From positions 1 to 64,000 of the forward strand of contig NZ_FNEK01000017.1 of NCBI RefSeq assembly GCF_900099935.1: a stretch of 64,000 nucleotides of DNA. The letters are read 5' to 3'. The translations under genes and the position numbers were made by a program. Shown here in pieces: positions 52,895 to 62,675 of this stretch (positions are counted from its first letter, which is position 1; each line of letters opens with the position of its first letter). Below the pieces are notes generated by a model, which was given only the letters and a program-made list of their open reading frames with translations, did no database searches and had not been told where the DNA came from. Source of the DNA: Aliiruegeria lutimaris (GTDB taxonomy: Bacteria; Pseudomonadota; Alphaproteobacteria; Rhodobacterales; Rhodobacteraceae).

Positions 52895-55279
52895 ATGTAC
52901 GATACAACAAAAAATCTGGTCTGGTTTGAAGAACTCGGACGCGAGGACGTCCCGCAGGTGGGCGGCAAGAATGCCTCGCTCGGGGAAATGGTGCGCCTGC
53001 TTGGCGACAAGGGGATTGCCGTTCCGCCGGGCTTTGCGACCACTTCGGACGCCTATCGGCGCTACATCGGTCATAACAACCTGCAGGCATTCATTGCGGA
53101 TAGCCTTGACGATCTCGCCCGCGAGCGCATCACCTTGCAGGAGGCCGGGAAACTGATCCGGGCGGAAATCCGCGCCGGGCGTTGGCCAGAGGAGATCGAA
53201 GCCGATATCCTCTCTGCCTATCGTGGTCTGGGCGACCGGGTGGGGATTTCCAACCCGGCCGTGGCGGTACGTTCAAGCGCGACGGCAGAGGACCTGCCGG
53301 ACGCCTCCTTCGCCGGCCAGCAGGAGACCTTCCTGAACGTGCGTGGTGAAGAGGAACTGCTGCGCGCCTGCCGGTATTGCTTTGCCTCGCTCTTCACCGA
53401 CCGGGCGATTTCCTATCGCACGATCAAGGGGTTCGATCATCTCGCGGTGGCGCTCTCCATCGGCGTGCAACTCATGGTGCGCGCGGACAAGGGCGGATCG
53501 GGCGTGATGTTCAGCCTCGACACCGAATCCGGCTTTGACAAGGTGGTTCTGATCAACGCCGCCTGGGGCTTGGGCGAAAACGTGGTCCAGGGCGCGGTCG
53601 ATCCGGACGAGTACCAGGTCTACAAGCCCTTCCTGGGCCGCCCCGGCATTACGCCGATCATGCACAAGGCGCTCGGGGCCAAGGAGATCAAGATGATCTA
53701 TGGCGGGGCCACCGGCGCCAAGACGCGCAACGTGGCCTGCTCGCGCAAGGAACAGGCACAGTTCGTGCTCTCGGATGAAGAGATCCTCGAACTTTCCCGG
53801 ATGGCCTGCACGATCGAAGACCATTACGGCCAGCCGATGGACATGGAATGGGCCCGCGACGGCGAGACCGGCAAGCTCTACATCGTTCAGGCACGGCCGG
53901 AGACGGTCCAGTCCCGCGTCGGTGGCGAGGTGCTCAGGTCCTACAGCATGAAGAATGCCGGCGAGAAGCTCCTCGAAGGGCTGAGCGTCGGGCTGTCGGT
54001 TGCCGCGGGCGAGGTCTGCCTGATCGAAAGCGCCGCCGATATCGGGCGCTTCGTGGACGGGGCGATCCTCGTCACCTCGATCACGGACCCGGACTGGGTG
54101 CCGATCATGAAACGCGCCTCCGCGATCATCACCGATCATGGCGGGCGCACCAGCCACGCCGCCATCGTCAGCCGCGAGCTTGGCCTGCCGGCCATCGTCG
54201 GCACCGGCGAGGCGACCCATGTGCTGCATGACGGCCAGATGGTGACAGTGAACTGCGCCGAGGGCGACCGTGGGATGGTCTATGCCGGCAAGGCAGAGAT
54301 CGAGGTGCAGGAAACCCAGCTCGGTGAGATGGCCGAGACCCGCACCAAGGTGATGCTGAACCTCGCCAACCCGGGCGCGGCCATGCGCTGGTGGCGGCTG
54401 CCTGCCGATGGTGTCGGGCTGGCACGGATGGAATTCGTGATCAGCAACGAGATCAAGGTCCACCCGCTAGCGCTGACACGCTACGACCAGCTGAAATCCG
54501 ACGAGGACAAGGCGGCCATCGACGCGCTGACCCTCGGCTATGAAGACCGCAAGGATTTCTTTGTCGAACGGCTGGCCATGGGGCTCTCCTGCATCGCGGC
54601 GCCCTGGTATCCGCACCCCTGCATCGTGCGGATGAGCGATTTCAAGACCAATGAATACGCCGCCCTTCTGGGCGGGGCGCAGTTCGAGCCGGGCGAGGAA
54701 AACCCGATGATCGGCTTCCGCGGTGCCTCGCGCTACTACTCGGAGGATTACAAGGACGGCTTCGCGCTGGAATGCCTTGCCCTCAAGCGGCTGCGCGAGG
54801 AAATGGGCTTCGACAACGTGCTCGTCATGATCCCCTTCTGCCGCTCGCCCGAGGAGGCCGACAAGGTGCTCGCGGTGATGGCGGAACACGGGCTGGTGCG
54901 AGGCGAGAACGGGCTCGAGGTCTATGTCATGTGCGAGATCCCCTCCAACGTGATCGTGGCCGAGGAATTCGCCAAGCGCTTCGACGGCTTCTCCATCGGC
55001 TCCAACGACCTGACGCAGCTCACGCTCGGCATCGACCGCGACAGCGCGGGGCTGGCCTACCTGTTCCGCGAACGCGACCCGGCGGTGCTGTGGATGATCG
55101 AGACGGTCATTGCCAAGGCCAACGCGGCCGGTGCCAAGATCGGACTTTGCGGACAGGCGCCGAGCAACGATCCGGGTTTCGCCCGCCTGCTCGTGGCCGC
55201 CGGGATCGGCTCGATCTCGGTGACACCGGACAGTTTCGTTGCCGTGAAGGCCAATGTGACGGAGGCCGAAGCGGGCTGA
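52895..55279 (+). CDS. ppsA: Phosphoenolpyruvate synthase
   Basis: A 794-residue PEP synthase (pyruvate, water dikinase). The ATP-grasp N-terminal domain has VGGKNASLGEMVR near residue 24 and AVRSSATAEDLPDASFAGQQETFL near 130. The swivelling domain holds the phospho-histidine in GGRTSHAAIVSRE near 417, and the PEP-utilizers C-terminal barrel has SNDLTQLTLGIDRDS near 710 and the catalytic GLCGQAPS. It forms PEP from pyruvate and ATP, linking acetate/pyruvate to gluconeogenesis. A GGGAGG Shine-Dalgarno precedes the start; it follows the hydrogenase operon. Confidence 0.93.
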   Translation: MYDTTKNLVWFEELGREDVPQVGGKNASLGEMVRLLGDKGIAVPPGFATTSDAYRRYIGHNNLQAFIADSLDDLARERITLQEAGKLIRAEIRAGRWPEEIEADILSAYRGLGDRVGISNPAVAVRSSATAEDLPDASFAGQQETFLNVRGEEELLRACRYCFASLFTDRAISYRTIKGFDHLAVALSIGVQLMVRADKGGSGVMFSLDTESGFDKVVLINAAWGLGENVVQGAVDPDEYQVYKPFLGRPGITPIMHKALGAKEIKMIYGGATGAKTRNVACSRKEQAQFVLSDEEILELSRMACTIEDHYGQPMDMEWARDGETGKLYIVQARPETVQSRVGGEVLRSYSMKNAGEKLLEGLSVGLSVAAGEVCLIESAADIGRFVDGAILVTSITDPDWVPIMKRASAIITDHGGRTSHAAIVSRELGLPAIVGTGEATHVLHDGQMVTVNCAEGDRGMVYAGKAEIEVQETQLGEMAETRTKVMLNLANPGAAMRWWRLPADGVGLARMEFVISNEIKVHPLALTRYDQLKSDEDKAAIDALTLGYEDRKDFFVERLAMGLSCIAAPWYPHPCIVRMSDFKTNEYAALLGGAQFEPGEENPMIGFRGASRYYSEDYKDGFALECLALKRLREEMGFDNVLVMIPFCRSPEEADKVLAVMAEHGLVRGENGLEVYVMCEIPSNVIVAEEFAKRFDGFSIGSNDLTQLTLGIDRDSAGLAYLFRERDPAVLWMIETVIAKANAAGAKIGLCGQAPSNDPGFARLLVAAGIGSISVTPDSFVAVKANVTEAEAG

Positions 55280-55422
55280 GCGCTTCGGCGCGAGGGTGGC
55301 CTGAGCACCCCTGAGTAACGGCACGCGCCTTCCGGACGCGGACCCGACAATATGTCCGATGGAGGGCGCATGGCGATCAGGGTAGGACCGCTGCATTTCC
55401 ATGACAAATCAAGGCGGCCAGC

Positions 55423-57336
55423 ATGTTCGGGATCGACGATGAAGACAGACCGCTGATCCTGACGGGCCTGACGCTTGCGGGCATGCTTCTGGCCGCCATC
55501 ACGCATTTTCTCTTGCCCTCCGGCCTCGCATGGGGGCCGGTCGCCGAAACCCTCGCGCTCCTTCTCGTCTATGCCGCCGGCGGCGTGCCAGCCGGGATGC
55601 GGGCGCTGGAGGCGCTCTGGCGCGAGCACGAGCTGGATATCGACCTGCTGATGGTCGTCGCCGCGCTGGCCGCGGCGGCCGTGGGGGCCGCCTTCGAGGG
55701 TGCCGTGCTGCTTGCGCTCTTCAGCCTCTCGACCACGCTGGAGGAACGCGCCATGGGCCGCGCCCGCCGCGCCATCGAGTCCCTGATGGAGCTGCGGCCC
55801 GACACCGCCCTGCGCCGGACCGACGCCGGCACCGAGGAGGTTCCGCTGGAGGCGCTCGTTCCCGGCGACGTGGTCATCCTGCGCCCTGGCGCGCGCGTGC
55901 CGGTCGATGGCGCGGTCCTCGAGGGCGAAGGCGAGATCGATGAATCCAGCATCACCGGGGAATCGGTGCCCGTCCTGAAAGCCCCCGGCACGCAGGTATT
56001 CGAGGCCACGGTGAACCTGAACGGCGTTCTTGCCGTGCGAGTGGACAGGCCGCTTGCGGAAAGCACCGTGGCGCGCATGATCGCCCTCGTCACCGAGGCA
56101 CAGGCTGCCCGCGCGCCCTCCGAGCAGTTCTCCGACTGGTTCGGCCAGCGTTACACGATCGCGGTGCTTGCAGGCTCGGCGCTCGCCTTTCTGGTCTTCC
56201 TGCTGATCGGCAACGACTGGAACGACGCGCTCTATCGCGCCGCAACGCTGCTGGTGGCGGCCAGCCCCTGCGCCATCGTCATCTCGGTTCCCGCCGCGAT
56301 CCTCTCCGCGCTCTCGGCCTCGGCCCGTGGCGGCGTGCTCTTCAAGGGCGGCGTCGCGCTTGAAACCCTCGCCTCGGTCTCCACCTTCGCCTTCGACAAG
56401 ACCGGCACCCTGACCACTGGCCGGCAGGAGCTGAGCGGCATCCATTGCACCGGCGACGAAACCGAGTTCCTCGCTCGCCTCGCCGGGCTGGAGGCCCATT
56501 CCGAACACCCAGTCGCCGACGCGGTTCGTCGCGCCGCCAGCGAGCGGCAGGTCGCCCCCTTCGAAATCCGCGAAGCCCGCGCGGTACCCGGCGAGGGCAT
56601 CGTCGGCCTCGATCACCAAGGCGTCGTCTGGGCCGGCAACGAGCGCCTCGCCAACCGCATGGCCAGGCACAGCGCACCGATGGACTGCCCGGCCTTTCTC
56701 GCCGCGCTGCACGACACACCGATGACACTGATCCTGATGGGGCGCGGTGCGCGCATCGACGGTGTGGCAATGGTCGCGGACGAGCCGCGCGCCACCACCC
56801 GCCCCGGGCTGGATGCGCTGCGCGCGCGCGGTGTCGGCCACCTCGCCATGGTGACCGGGGACCGCCGCGCCGTGGCCGACCGCGTCGGCGCCGAACTCGG
56901 TTTCTCGCCTGATGCCATCCACGCCGACCTGCGGCCCGAGGACAAGGTGGAGATCGTCGCCGGATTGACGGAGAAGACTCGCGTAGCCTTTGTCGGCGAT
57001 GGCGTGAACGATGCCGCCGCCCTTGCCCGCGCCGATGTCGGAATCGCGATGGGAGTTGCGGGCTCCGAGGTTGCCCTGCAGGCCGCGGATGTCGCCCTGC
57101 TGTCGGACGACCTGCGGCGCCTGGCGGCTGCGCACAAGTTGGCGCAGCGCGCCGCTCGCATCATCCGCCAGAACCTCATCTTCGCGACCGGCGCCATGAT
57201 TACCCTGGTCACGGCTGGGCTGTTTTTCCACCTCCCCCTGCCCGTGGCCGTCGTCGGCCACGAGGGCGGCACTGTTCTCGTCGTTCTCAACGGGTTGCGC
57301 CTGCTGGCAGACCCGATTCGCCAGGCCGAGAACTAG
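55423..57336 (+). CDS. P1B-4-type metal-transporting ATPase (CtpD/CoaT/PfeT-like)
   Basis: A 637-residue heavy-metal P-type ATPase without an N-terminal HMA domain. It has the TGESVPV loop near residue 180, the TM motif AASPCAIVIS (SPC) near 285, FDKTGTLTTG, HSEHPVADAV near 363, GDGVNDAAALARADVG, and HEGGT in the last TM region. SPC with HEG is the P1B-4 signature, usually a Co(II)/Fe(II) exporter. A perfect inverted repeat GACAATATGTC lies at 55349-55359 in the leader. No FNR box was found for this one. An NBD with loss of the metal-binding N-terminus is normal for this subgroup. Confidence 0.85.
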   Translation: MFGIDDEDRPLILTGLTLAGMLLAAITHFLLPSGLAWGPVAETLALLLVYAAGGVPAGMRALEALWREHELDIDLLMVVAALAAAAVGAAFEGAVLLALFSLSTTLEERAMGRARRAIESLMELRPDTALRRTDAGTEEVPLEALVPGDVVILRPGARVPVDGAVLEGEGEIDESSITGESVPVLKAPGTQVFEATVNLNGVLAVRVDRPLAESTVARMIALVTEAQAARAPSEQFSDWFGQRYTIAVLAGSALAFLVFLLIGNDWNDALYRAATLLVAASPCAIVISVPAAILSALSASARGGVLFKGGVALETLASVSTFAFDKTGTLTTGRQELSGIHCTGDETEFLARLAGLEAHSEHPVADAVRRAASERQVAPFEIREARAVPGEGIVGLDHQGVVWAGNERLANRMARHSAPMDCPAFLAALHDTPMTLILMGRGARIDGVAMVADEPRATTRPGLDALRARGVGHLAMVTGDRRAVADRVGAELGFSPDAIHADLRPEDKVEIVAGLTEKTRVAFVGDGVNDAAALARADVGIAMGVAGSEVALQAADVALLSDDLRRLAAAHKLAQRAARIIRQNLIFATGAMITLVTAGLFFHLPLPVAVVGHEGGTVLVVLNGLRLLADPIRQAEN

Positions 57337-57364
57337 GCCTTGAATGGCCACGTTGCACGTGCGG

Positions 57365-57410
57365 ACAATCCTGCGGATCGTGCCTCCGGCGGAGGTATTT
57401 GAAGAAAGAT
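57365..57410. repeat. Intergenic repeat, module 1, copy F
   Basis: ACAATCCTGCGGATCGTGCCTCCGGCGGAGGTATTTGAAGAAAGAT. It holds two small hairpins, ATCC-TGC-GGAT and CCTCC-GGC-GGAGG. It matches copies E and G. Confidence 0.7.
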
Positions 57411-57429
57411 TAAACGATTACCGCTTCTA

Positions 57430-57494
57430 TCATCTTTCCCAAAATATCCTGGGGGGAGCGCTCGCAAGAGCGCGGGGGGCAAAGCCCCCTGATG
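57430..57494. repeat. Intergenic GC-rich palindromic repeat, module 2, copy F
   Basis: CATCTTTCCCAAAATATCCTGGGGGG, then AGCGCTCGCAAGAGCGC and GGGGGGCAAAGCCCCC. Lies in the convergent region between the P1B-4 ATPase and the SDR. Confidence 0.75.
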
Positions 57495-57523
57495 CCCTCT
57501 GCAGCAGTCTGTAGATCGCGTTG

Positions 57524-58315
57524 CTATTCGTCGCGTGACGGCGTTGCCGCGGACCCGGCCAGAAGGCCGCCATCAATATTGAACTCGGCACCCGTCATAT
57601 AGGCCGCGCTGTCGCCGGCCAGCATCAGCGCAAGCGCCGCCACCTCTTCCACCGTTCCGAACCGCCGCAGGGGCGTGTCGGCCACGAGCGCGGCCATGCG
57701 GCTTTCCCGGTCCGGGCCATCGCCCAGCATCGGCTCCCACATTGGCGTCAAAATCGCGGCCGGATGGATCGAGTTGCAGCGAATGGCGAGCCCCTGCTCC
57801 GCGCAATAGAGGGCCACCGTCTTGGTGTGATTGCGAATAGCCGCCTTGGAGGAGGCATAGGCCGCGGCGCCGGGAATGCCGACCATGCCCGAACGCGAAG
57901 AGATATTTATGATCGAGCCCGCTCCGGCCTCCCGCATCGCGGCAATCGCGTAGCGGCAGCCCAGAAACGTGCCGTCCAGGTTGACCCTGTGCACCGCACG
58001 CCAATCCTCGAGGCTGGCATGTTCCGGATCCTGCGGCGCGGCGTTTTCCTCAAACCCGGTAACACCGGCATTGTTCACCAGCACATCGATGCGGGGCCAG
58101 GCGGCTTTCAGCGCGTCCCAATCGGCCTCGCTGGAGACATCCAGACGTCGGGAACTCCCACCGATCTCAAGGGCGACCTGCTCGGCTGCGTTTTCATCCT
58201 TGTCGGTCACCAAGACCTGCGCGCCAGCATCGGCAAAAGCGCGGGCGATGGCTGCGCCGATCCCCCGCCCTGCCCCGGTCACGACGCAGATCTTGCCGGA
58301 TAGCTCCGAACTCAT
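57524..58315 (-). CDS. SDR family oxidoreductase
   Basis: A 263-residue classical short-chain dehydrogenase. The nucleotide site is TGAGRGIG near residue 15, NNAG near 85, the catalytic residues are in [22 protein letters not shown] (Ser and Tyr/Lys), and the C-terminus has [12 protein letters not shown]. The substrate is unknown. The start at 58315 gives a normal N-terminus; an upstream one adds four residues. It lies next to the RND pump, which ends 40 bases upstream, but no link in function is evident. Confidence 0.82.
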   Translation of the reverse strand: MSSELSGKICVVTGAGRGIGAAIARAFADAGAQVLVTDKDENAAEQVALEIGGSSRRLDVSSEADWDALKAAWPRIDVLVNNAGVTGFEENAAPQDPEHASLEDWRAVHRVNLDGTFLGCRYAIAAMREAGAGSIINISSRSGMVGIPGAAAYASSKAAIRNHTKTVALYCAEQGLAIRCNSIHPAAILTPMWEPMLGDGPDRESRMAALVADTPLRRFGTVEEVAALALMLAGDSAAYMTGAEFNIDGGLLAGSAATPSRDE

Positions 58316-58354
58316 GCAATGCTCCAAGCTGTTAGTTTTGGGCGAAGCCCGCGC

Positions 58355-61300
58355 TCAGTCCGGCGCGGACTCGACCGCAATTGGTTCCGTTTCGGGTTTG
58401 GGCTTGCCGCCCAACAGGCGCTTCACCGTCTCGCGGGTGTTTTGCAGCACGACGTAAAGCACCGGCACCAGGATCACGCCGAGCACCGTGGCCGCCAGCA
58501 TGCCGCCGAACACGGCGGTGCCAATGGCCTTTTGGCTGGCAGCCCCCGCGCCGGAAGCCGTCAGCAGAGGCACCACGCCGAGCAGGAAGCTGAGCGCCGT
58601 CATCATCACCGCCCGGAAACGCTGATGCGCGGCCTCGACCGCGGCCTCGCGCACCGAAAGCCCCGCGGCCCTTCGCTCCATGGCAAATTCGACGATCAGG
58701 ATCGCGTTCTTCGCCCCGAGCCCCACCAACATGATCATCCCGATCTGGGTGTAGAGGTTGATGTCGGTGCCCGCCACGACCACGGCCAGCACCGCCCCGA
58801 ACAGCGCCACCGTGACCGAGAGCAGGATCGCCACCGGCATGGTCCAGCTCTCGTATTGCGCCACGAGGAAGAGATAGCCGAACAGGATCGCCATCATCAG
58901 GATCACCTGCACCATGCCAGCCGAGTCGAGCTGCTGCTGCGCGGTTCCGGTCCATTCATAGGCATAGCCCGGCGGCAGGCTCTCGGCGGCGACCTCTTCC
59001 AGCACGGTGATCGCATCGCCCGTCGACAGGCCGGCAGCCGGCACGGCGGTGATCGTGGCGGAGCGGAACATGTTGTAGCGGTTGAGCAGCACCGGACCGA
59101 GTACGTTCTCGACATCGACCAGCGTGCCAAGCGGCACCATGGCGCCCGTCGTCGAGCGCACATGAAGGTCCGAAATATCCTCGACCTGACGGCGGTAATC
59201 GCCATCGGCCTGGATCATCACCCGGTAGACCCGTCCGAACAGGTTGAAGTCGTTCACGTAATAGGAGCCGAGATAGGCCTGCAAGGTCTGGAAGACCTCG
59301 GACACCGTCACATCCAGCGTCTTGGCCTTCTCCCGGTCTAGATCGACGAAGACCTGCGGAACATTGGCCCGGAAGGTCGTGTAGGCCTGTGCCAGTTCGG
59401 GGCGCTGGTTGGCGGCATAGACCATGCCGCCGAGCGCGGCGGAGAGGTCCTGTGCCGAGCCGCCGCCGGTCTGTTGCACCTTCATTTCCACGCCGGACGA
59501 GATTCCAAGACCCGAGATCGGCGGCGGGTTGAAGGCGAGGACCGAGGCCGCGATCTCCTGGTTCGAGATTCCGTATATCTGGGCAAGGATTCCGTCCGCC
59601 CTCAGTTCGGGCGTCTGGCGCTCCTCCCAGGGTTCGAGGTTGACGATGATCATCGCGCCATTGGAACCCGAGCCGTTGAGCAGACTGAAACCGTTCACCA
59701 GCACGGTTCCCGAAACACCGGGGATCTCCCGGATCAGGCCGTCGATACGCTCGGTCACCCCCTGCGTGCGTTCCAGCGAAGCCGCATCGGGCAATTGCAC
59801 ATCGACGAAGAGCGAACCGTTATCCTCGATCGGGATGAAGCCCTTGGGCGTGGTCGCAAAGATCGAACCCATGACCATGACCACTGCCACAATGGCGACG
59901 ATGCTGAGCAGCGCCACGCGCACGAAGCGCTTGACGACTGCGGTATAACCGTTGCGCACCCCACTGATCGACCGCTCGAACACCGCCAGCAGGCCCTTGG
60001 CCTCGCCCCTGCGCGGCTTGAGCACGATGGCGCAAAGCGCGGGCGAAAGGGTCAGCGCGTTGATCGAGGAGATGACCACGGCGGTCGAGATGGTGACCGC
60101 GAATTGCGAATAGAGTTGTCCGGTGATGCCCGGCATGAACGTCACCGGCACGAAGACCGCCAGCAGCACCAGCGTCGTCGCGATGACCGGGCCGGTGATC
60201 TGGCCCATGGCCTTGGCGGTGGCCTCGGCGGCCGGCAGCCCCTCCTCCGCGATCAGGCGCTCCACGTTCTCGACCACGACGATGGCGTCATCCACCACGA
60301 TACCGATAGCAAGCACCAGCGCGAAGAGCGACACGGTGTTGAGCGACATGTCGAAGGCAAGCAGGAAGGCGAATGTGCCGATCAGCGAGACCGGGATCGC
60401 CACCATGGGGATAATCGTCGCCCGCCAGCTTCCGAGGAAGATGAACACGACCGACATCACCAGTGCGAAGGTCAGGATCAGGGTCGAGACCACGTCGTTG
60501 AGCGAAGCCTCGACGAAATCGGTCGAGTTGTAGGGCACTTCGTATTCAACATCGTCGGGGAATACGCGGCTCAGCCGCTCCAGCTCGCTCAGCACCTTTT
60601 GCGAGACCGCCAGCGCGTTCTCTCCCGGCGCCTGGTAAACGGCCAGCACGGTCGCCGGCTGGCCGCTATAGCGCCCCGAGGCGTTGTAATAGTTGGCGCC
60701 CAGCTCGACCCGCGCGACATCCTTCACCCGGACGATGGCGCCCGAAGCGCCGGTGCGCACGACGATATTCTCGAACTCCTCGACCGATGCCAGACGGCCC
60801 TTGGAGGTGATCGTGTATTGGAATTGCTGCCCTTCCGGCACCGGCGGTGAGCCGATCTGGCCGGCCGAGACCTCCAGGTTCTGCTCGCGGATCGCGCTGA
60901 TCAGGTCGCCCGGCGTCACGCCGAGGCTGGCCATCCGGTTCGGGTCCATCCACATCCGCATCGCATAGGCGAAATCGGTCAGAACATTGGCCTCACCGAC
61001 ACCCTGGATCCGCGACAGCGCGTCCTTGATGTTGATCGAGGCATAGTTGGACAGGAACACTTCGTCATAAGTGCCATTGGGCGACACGAGCGTCGCCACC
61101 AGCAGCATGTTGGTGGAGCTTTTCCGGGTCACGACACCGCGCGCGGTCACCTCTGTGGGAAGCTGGGCGGTGGCCTGCGCCACCCGGTTCTGCACGTTGA
61201 CCGAGGCGATATCCGGGTTGGTCCCGACCTCGAAGGTAACCGCCAGAGAGTAGGAGCCGGTGGCCGAGCTGTCCGACGACATGTAGAGCATGTCGTCCAC

Positions 61301-61516
61301 CCCGTTCACCTGCGCCTCGATGGGCGCGGCCACGGTGTTTTCGACCGTCTCGGCCGTCGCGCCGGTATAGGTTGCCGACACGCGCACCACGGGGGGCGTG
61401 ATATTGGGAAACTGTTCGACCGGCAGCACCGCATAGGCGATCAGGCCCATGATGGTCAGGACAGTCGAAATCACGATGGCCGTCTTCGGACGGCGAATGA
61501 ATACCGTGGAGATCAT
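58355..61516 (-). CDS. RND multidrug efflux transporter, inner membrane permease
   Basis: A 1053-residue HAE1-type RND permease (AcrB/MexB class). It opens with FIRRPKTAIVISTVLTI; the large periplasmic domains follow, then TM4 with LVLAIGIVVDDAIVVVENVERL containing the paired aspartates of the proton relay. A second half-repeat ends in GLGAKNAILIVEFAMERR. It works with the membrane-fusion protein directly upstream and an outer-membrane channel not seen here. Substrates are unknown. Confidence 0.92.
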   Translation of the reverse strand: MISTVFIRRPKTAIVISTVLTIMGLIAYAVLPVEQFPNITPPVVRVSATYTGATAETVENTVAAPIEAQVNGVDDMLYMSSDSSATGSYSLAVTFEVGTNPDIASVNVQNRVAQATAQLPTEVTARGVVTRKSSTNMLLVATLVSPNGTYDEVFLSNYASINIKDALSRIQGVGEANVLTDFAYAMRMWMDPNRMASLGVTPGDLISAIREQNLEVSAGQIGSPPVPEGQQFQYTITSKGRLASVEEFENIVVRTGASGAIVRVKDVARVELGANYYNASGRYSGQPATVLAVYQAPGENALAVSQKVLSELERLSRVFPDDVEYEVPYNSTDFVEASLNDVVSTLILTFALVMSVVFIFLGSWRATIIPMVAIPVSLIGTFAFLLAFDMSLNTVSLFALVLAIGIVVDDAIVVVENVERLIAEEGLPAAEATAKAMGQITGPVIATTLVLLAVFVPVTFMPGITGQLYSQFAVTISTAVVISSINALTLSPALCAIVLKPRRGEAKGLLAVFERSISGVRNGYTAVVKRFVRVALLSIVAIVAVVMVMGSIFATTPKGFIPIEDNGSLFVDVQLPDAASLERTQGVTERIDGLIREIPGVSGTVLVNGFSLLNGSGSNGAMIIVNLEPWEERQTPELRADGILAQIYGISNQEIAASVLAFNPPPISGLGISSGVEMKVQQTGGGSAQDLSAALGGMVYAANQRPELAQAYTTFRANVPQVFVDLDREKAKTLDVTVSEVFQTLQAYLGSYYVNDFNLFGRVYRVMIQADGDYRRQVEDISDLHVRSTTGAMVPLGTLVDVENVLGPVLLNRYNMFRSATITAVPAAGLSTGDAITVLEEVAAESLPPGYAYEWTGTAQQQLDSAGMVQVILMMAILFGYLFLVAQYESWTMPVAILLSVTVALFGAVLAVVVAGTDINLYTQIGMIMLVGLGAKNAILIVEFAMERRAAGLSVREAAVEAAHQRFRAVMMTALSFLLGVVPLLTASGAGAASQKAIGTAVFGGMLAATVLGVILVPVLYVVLQNTRETVKRLLGGKPKPETEPIAVESAPD

Positions 61517-61520
61517 CGGC

Positions 61521-62675
61521 TCAGTTTCCCGATTGCCCGGAGGTTTGTTCCGACGGCACGCCCGCTGTGACCGCCTCGACCTTTGCGCCGGCGCGGACCC
61601 GCTGCAGCCCCTCGACGATCACCATTTCGCCTTCGCGGGCGCCGTCCTGGACAACCATCGCGGTACCGACCTGGCGTCCGAGCGTCACGTAGCGCTGTTC
61701 GACCCGCTGGTCCGGGGTCACGATCAGCACGAAATCGCCGCGCTGGTCGCGCTGCAGCGCGGCCTGCGGCACGAGGATCTTTGTTTCCGGCTTCAGCGCC
61801 TGGATCGAGACATCGACAAAGGAGCCATCGACAATCAGGCCGCGCTCGTTCGGGAACTCGGCCCGGAGCGCGATGGTGCCCGTGGCCGGGTCGATCCGGT
61901 TGTCAACGAGCACGATCTTGCCCGGCTCCTCCAGCCACGTGCCGTTGGGAAGGGTCACGAAGACATCCGGCGTCTTGTTCGAGTCCTTCAGTTCGTGCAC
62001 CTCGGCCTGAATCTGTTCCAGCACGTCCAGAAGCTGCTTTTCGGTCAGGGAAAAGGAAACCTGCATCGGCCGCTCGCGCACCAGCGTCACCAGCGGCTGC
62101 GTTGTCGGCCCGACCAGGTCGCCCACGGAGGTGCTGACCACGCCGATACGGCCTGCGAAGGGCGCGCTGATGCTGGTGTAGCTCAGGTCAAGTTCGGCCG
62201 AGCGGATTGCGGCCTCGGCGGCCTGGACCGCTGCTTCCGCGACCTTCTCGTTGGCCCGCGCGACATCTTCCTCGCTCTGCGGTGAGGCGTTGCGCCGGAC
62301 CAGTTCGCTCTTGCGCGCAAGCTCGATGCCCGCCAGCTCGAGATTGGCCTGCGCACGCGCCAGATCGGCCTGCCGGGCTTGCAAGGTCGCCTCGTAGCCG
62401 TCCGGCTCGATCTGGAACAGGGCTTCGCCCTGCTCTACCGGCGCGCCGTCGGCCACCATCACATCCTTCAGATACCCGCTGACCCGGGCCACGATATCAA
62501 CTTTGTCCATGGCCTGACCAAGACCGATGAACTTCGCCTCGTCGATCAGGTCCTCGGTGTAGACCGCGGAAACTGCAACTTTGACGGCAGTCTCTTCCGA
62601 CTGCGCCCAGGCGGCACCGGTCAGCATGAAAGCGGTCAGGAATCCGGTCATAAAGCGATGTTTTTTCAGCAGCAT
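61521..62675 (-). CDS. RND efflux periplasmic adaptor (membrane fusion protein)
   Basis: A 384-residue adaptor with a signal sequence (KHRFMTGFLTAFMLTGAAWA, cleavage before QSEE). The lipoyl/hairpin region has VARVSGYLKDVMVADGAPVEQGEALFQIE near residue 63, coiled-coil hairpin to about 155, and the beta-barrel region with LDLSYTSISAPFAGRIG. It bridges the permease and an outer-membrane factor. The start at 62675 gives an exported protein. Operon with the permease (gap 4 bases). Confidence 0.9.
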   Translation of the reverse strand: MLLKKHRFMTGFLTAFMLTGAAWAQSEETAVKVAVSAVYTEDLIDEAKFIGLGQAMDKVDIVARVSGYLKDVMVADGAPVEQGEALFQIEPDGYEATLQARQADLARAQANLELAGIELARKSELVRRNASPQSEEDVARANEKVAEAAVQAAEAAIRSAELDLSYTSISAPFAGRIGVVSTSVGDLVGPTTQPLVTLVRERPMQVSFSLTEKQLLDVLEQIQAEVHELKDSNKTPDVFVTLPNGTWLEEPGKIVLVDNRIDPATGTIALRAEFPNERGLIVDGSFVDVSIQALKPETKILVPQAALQRDQRGDFVLIVTPDQRVEQRYVTLGRQVGTAMVVQDGAREGEMVIVEGLQRVRAGAKVEAVTAGVPSEQTSGQSGN

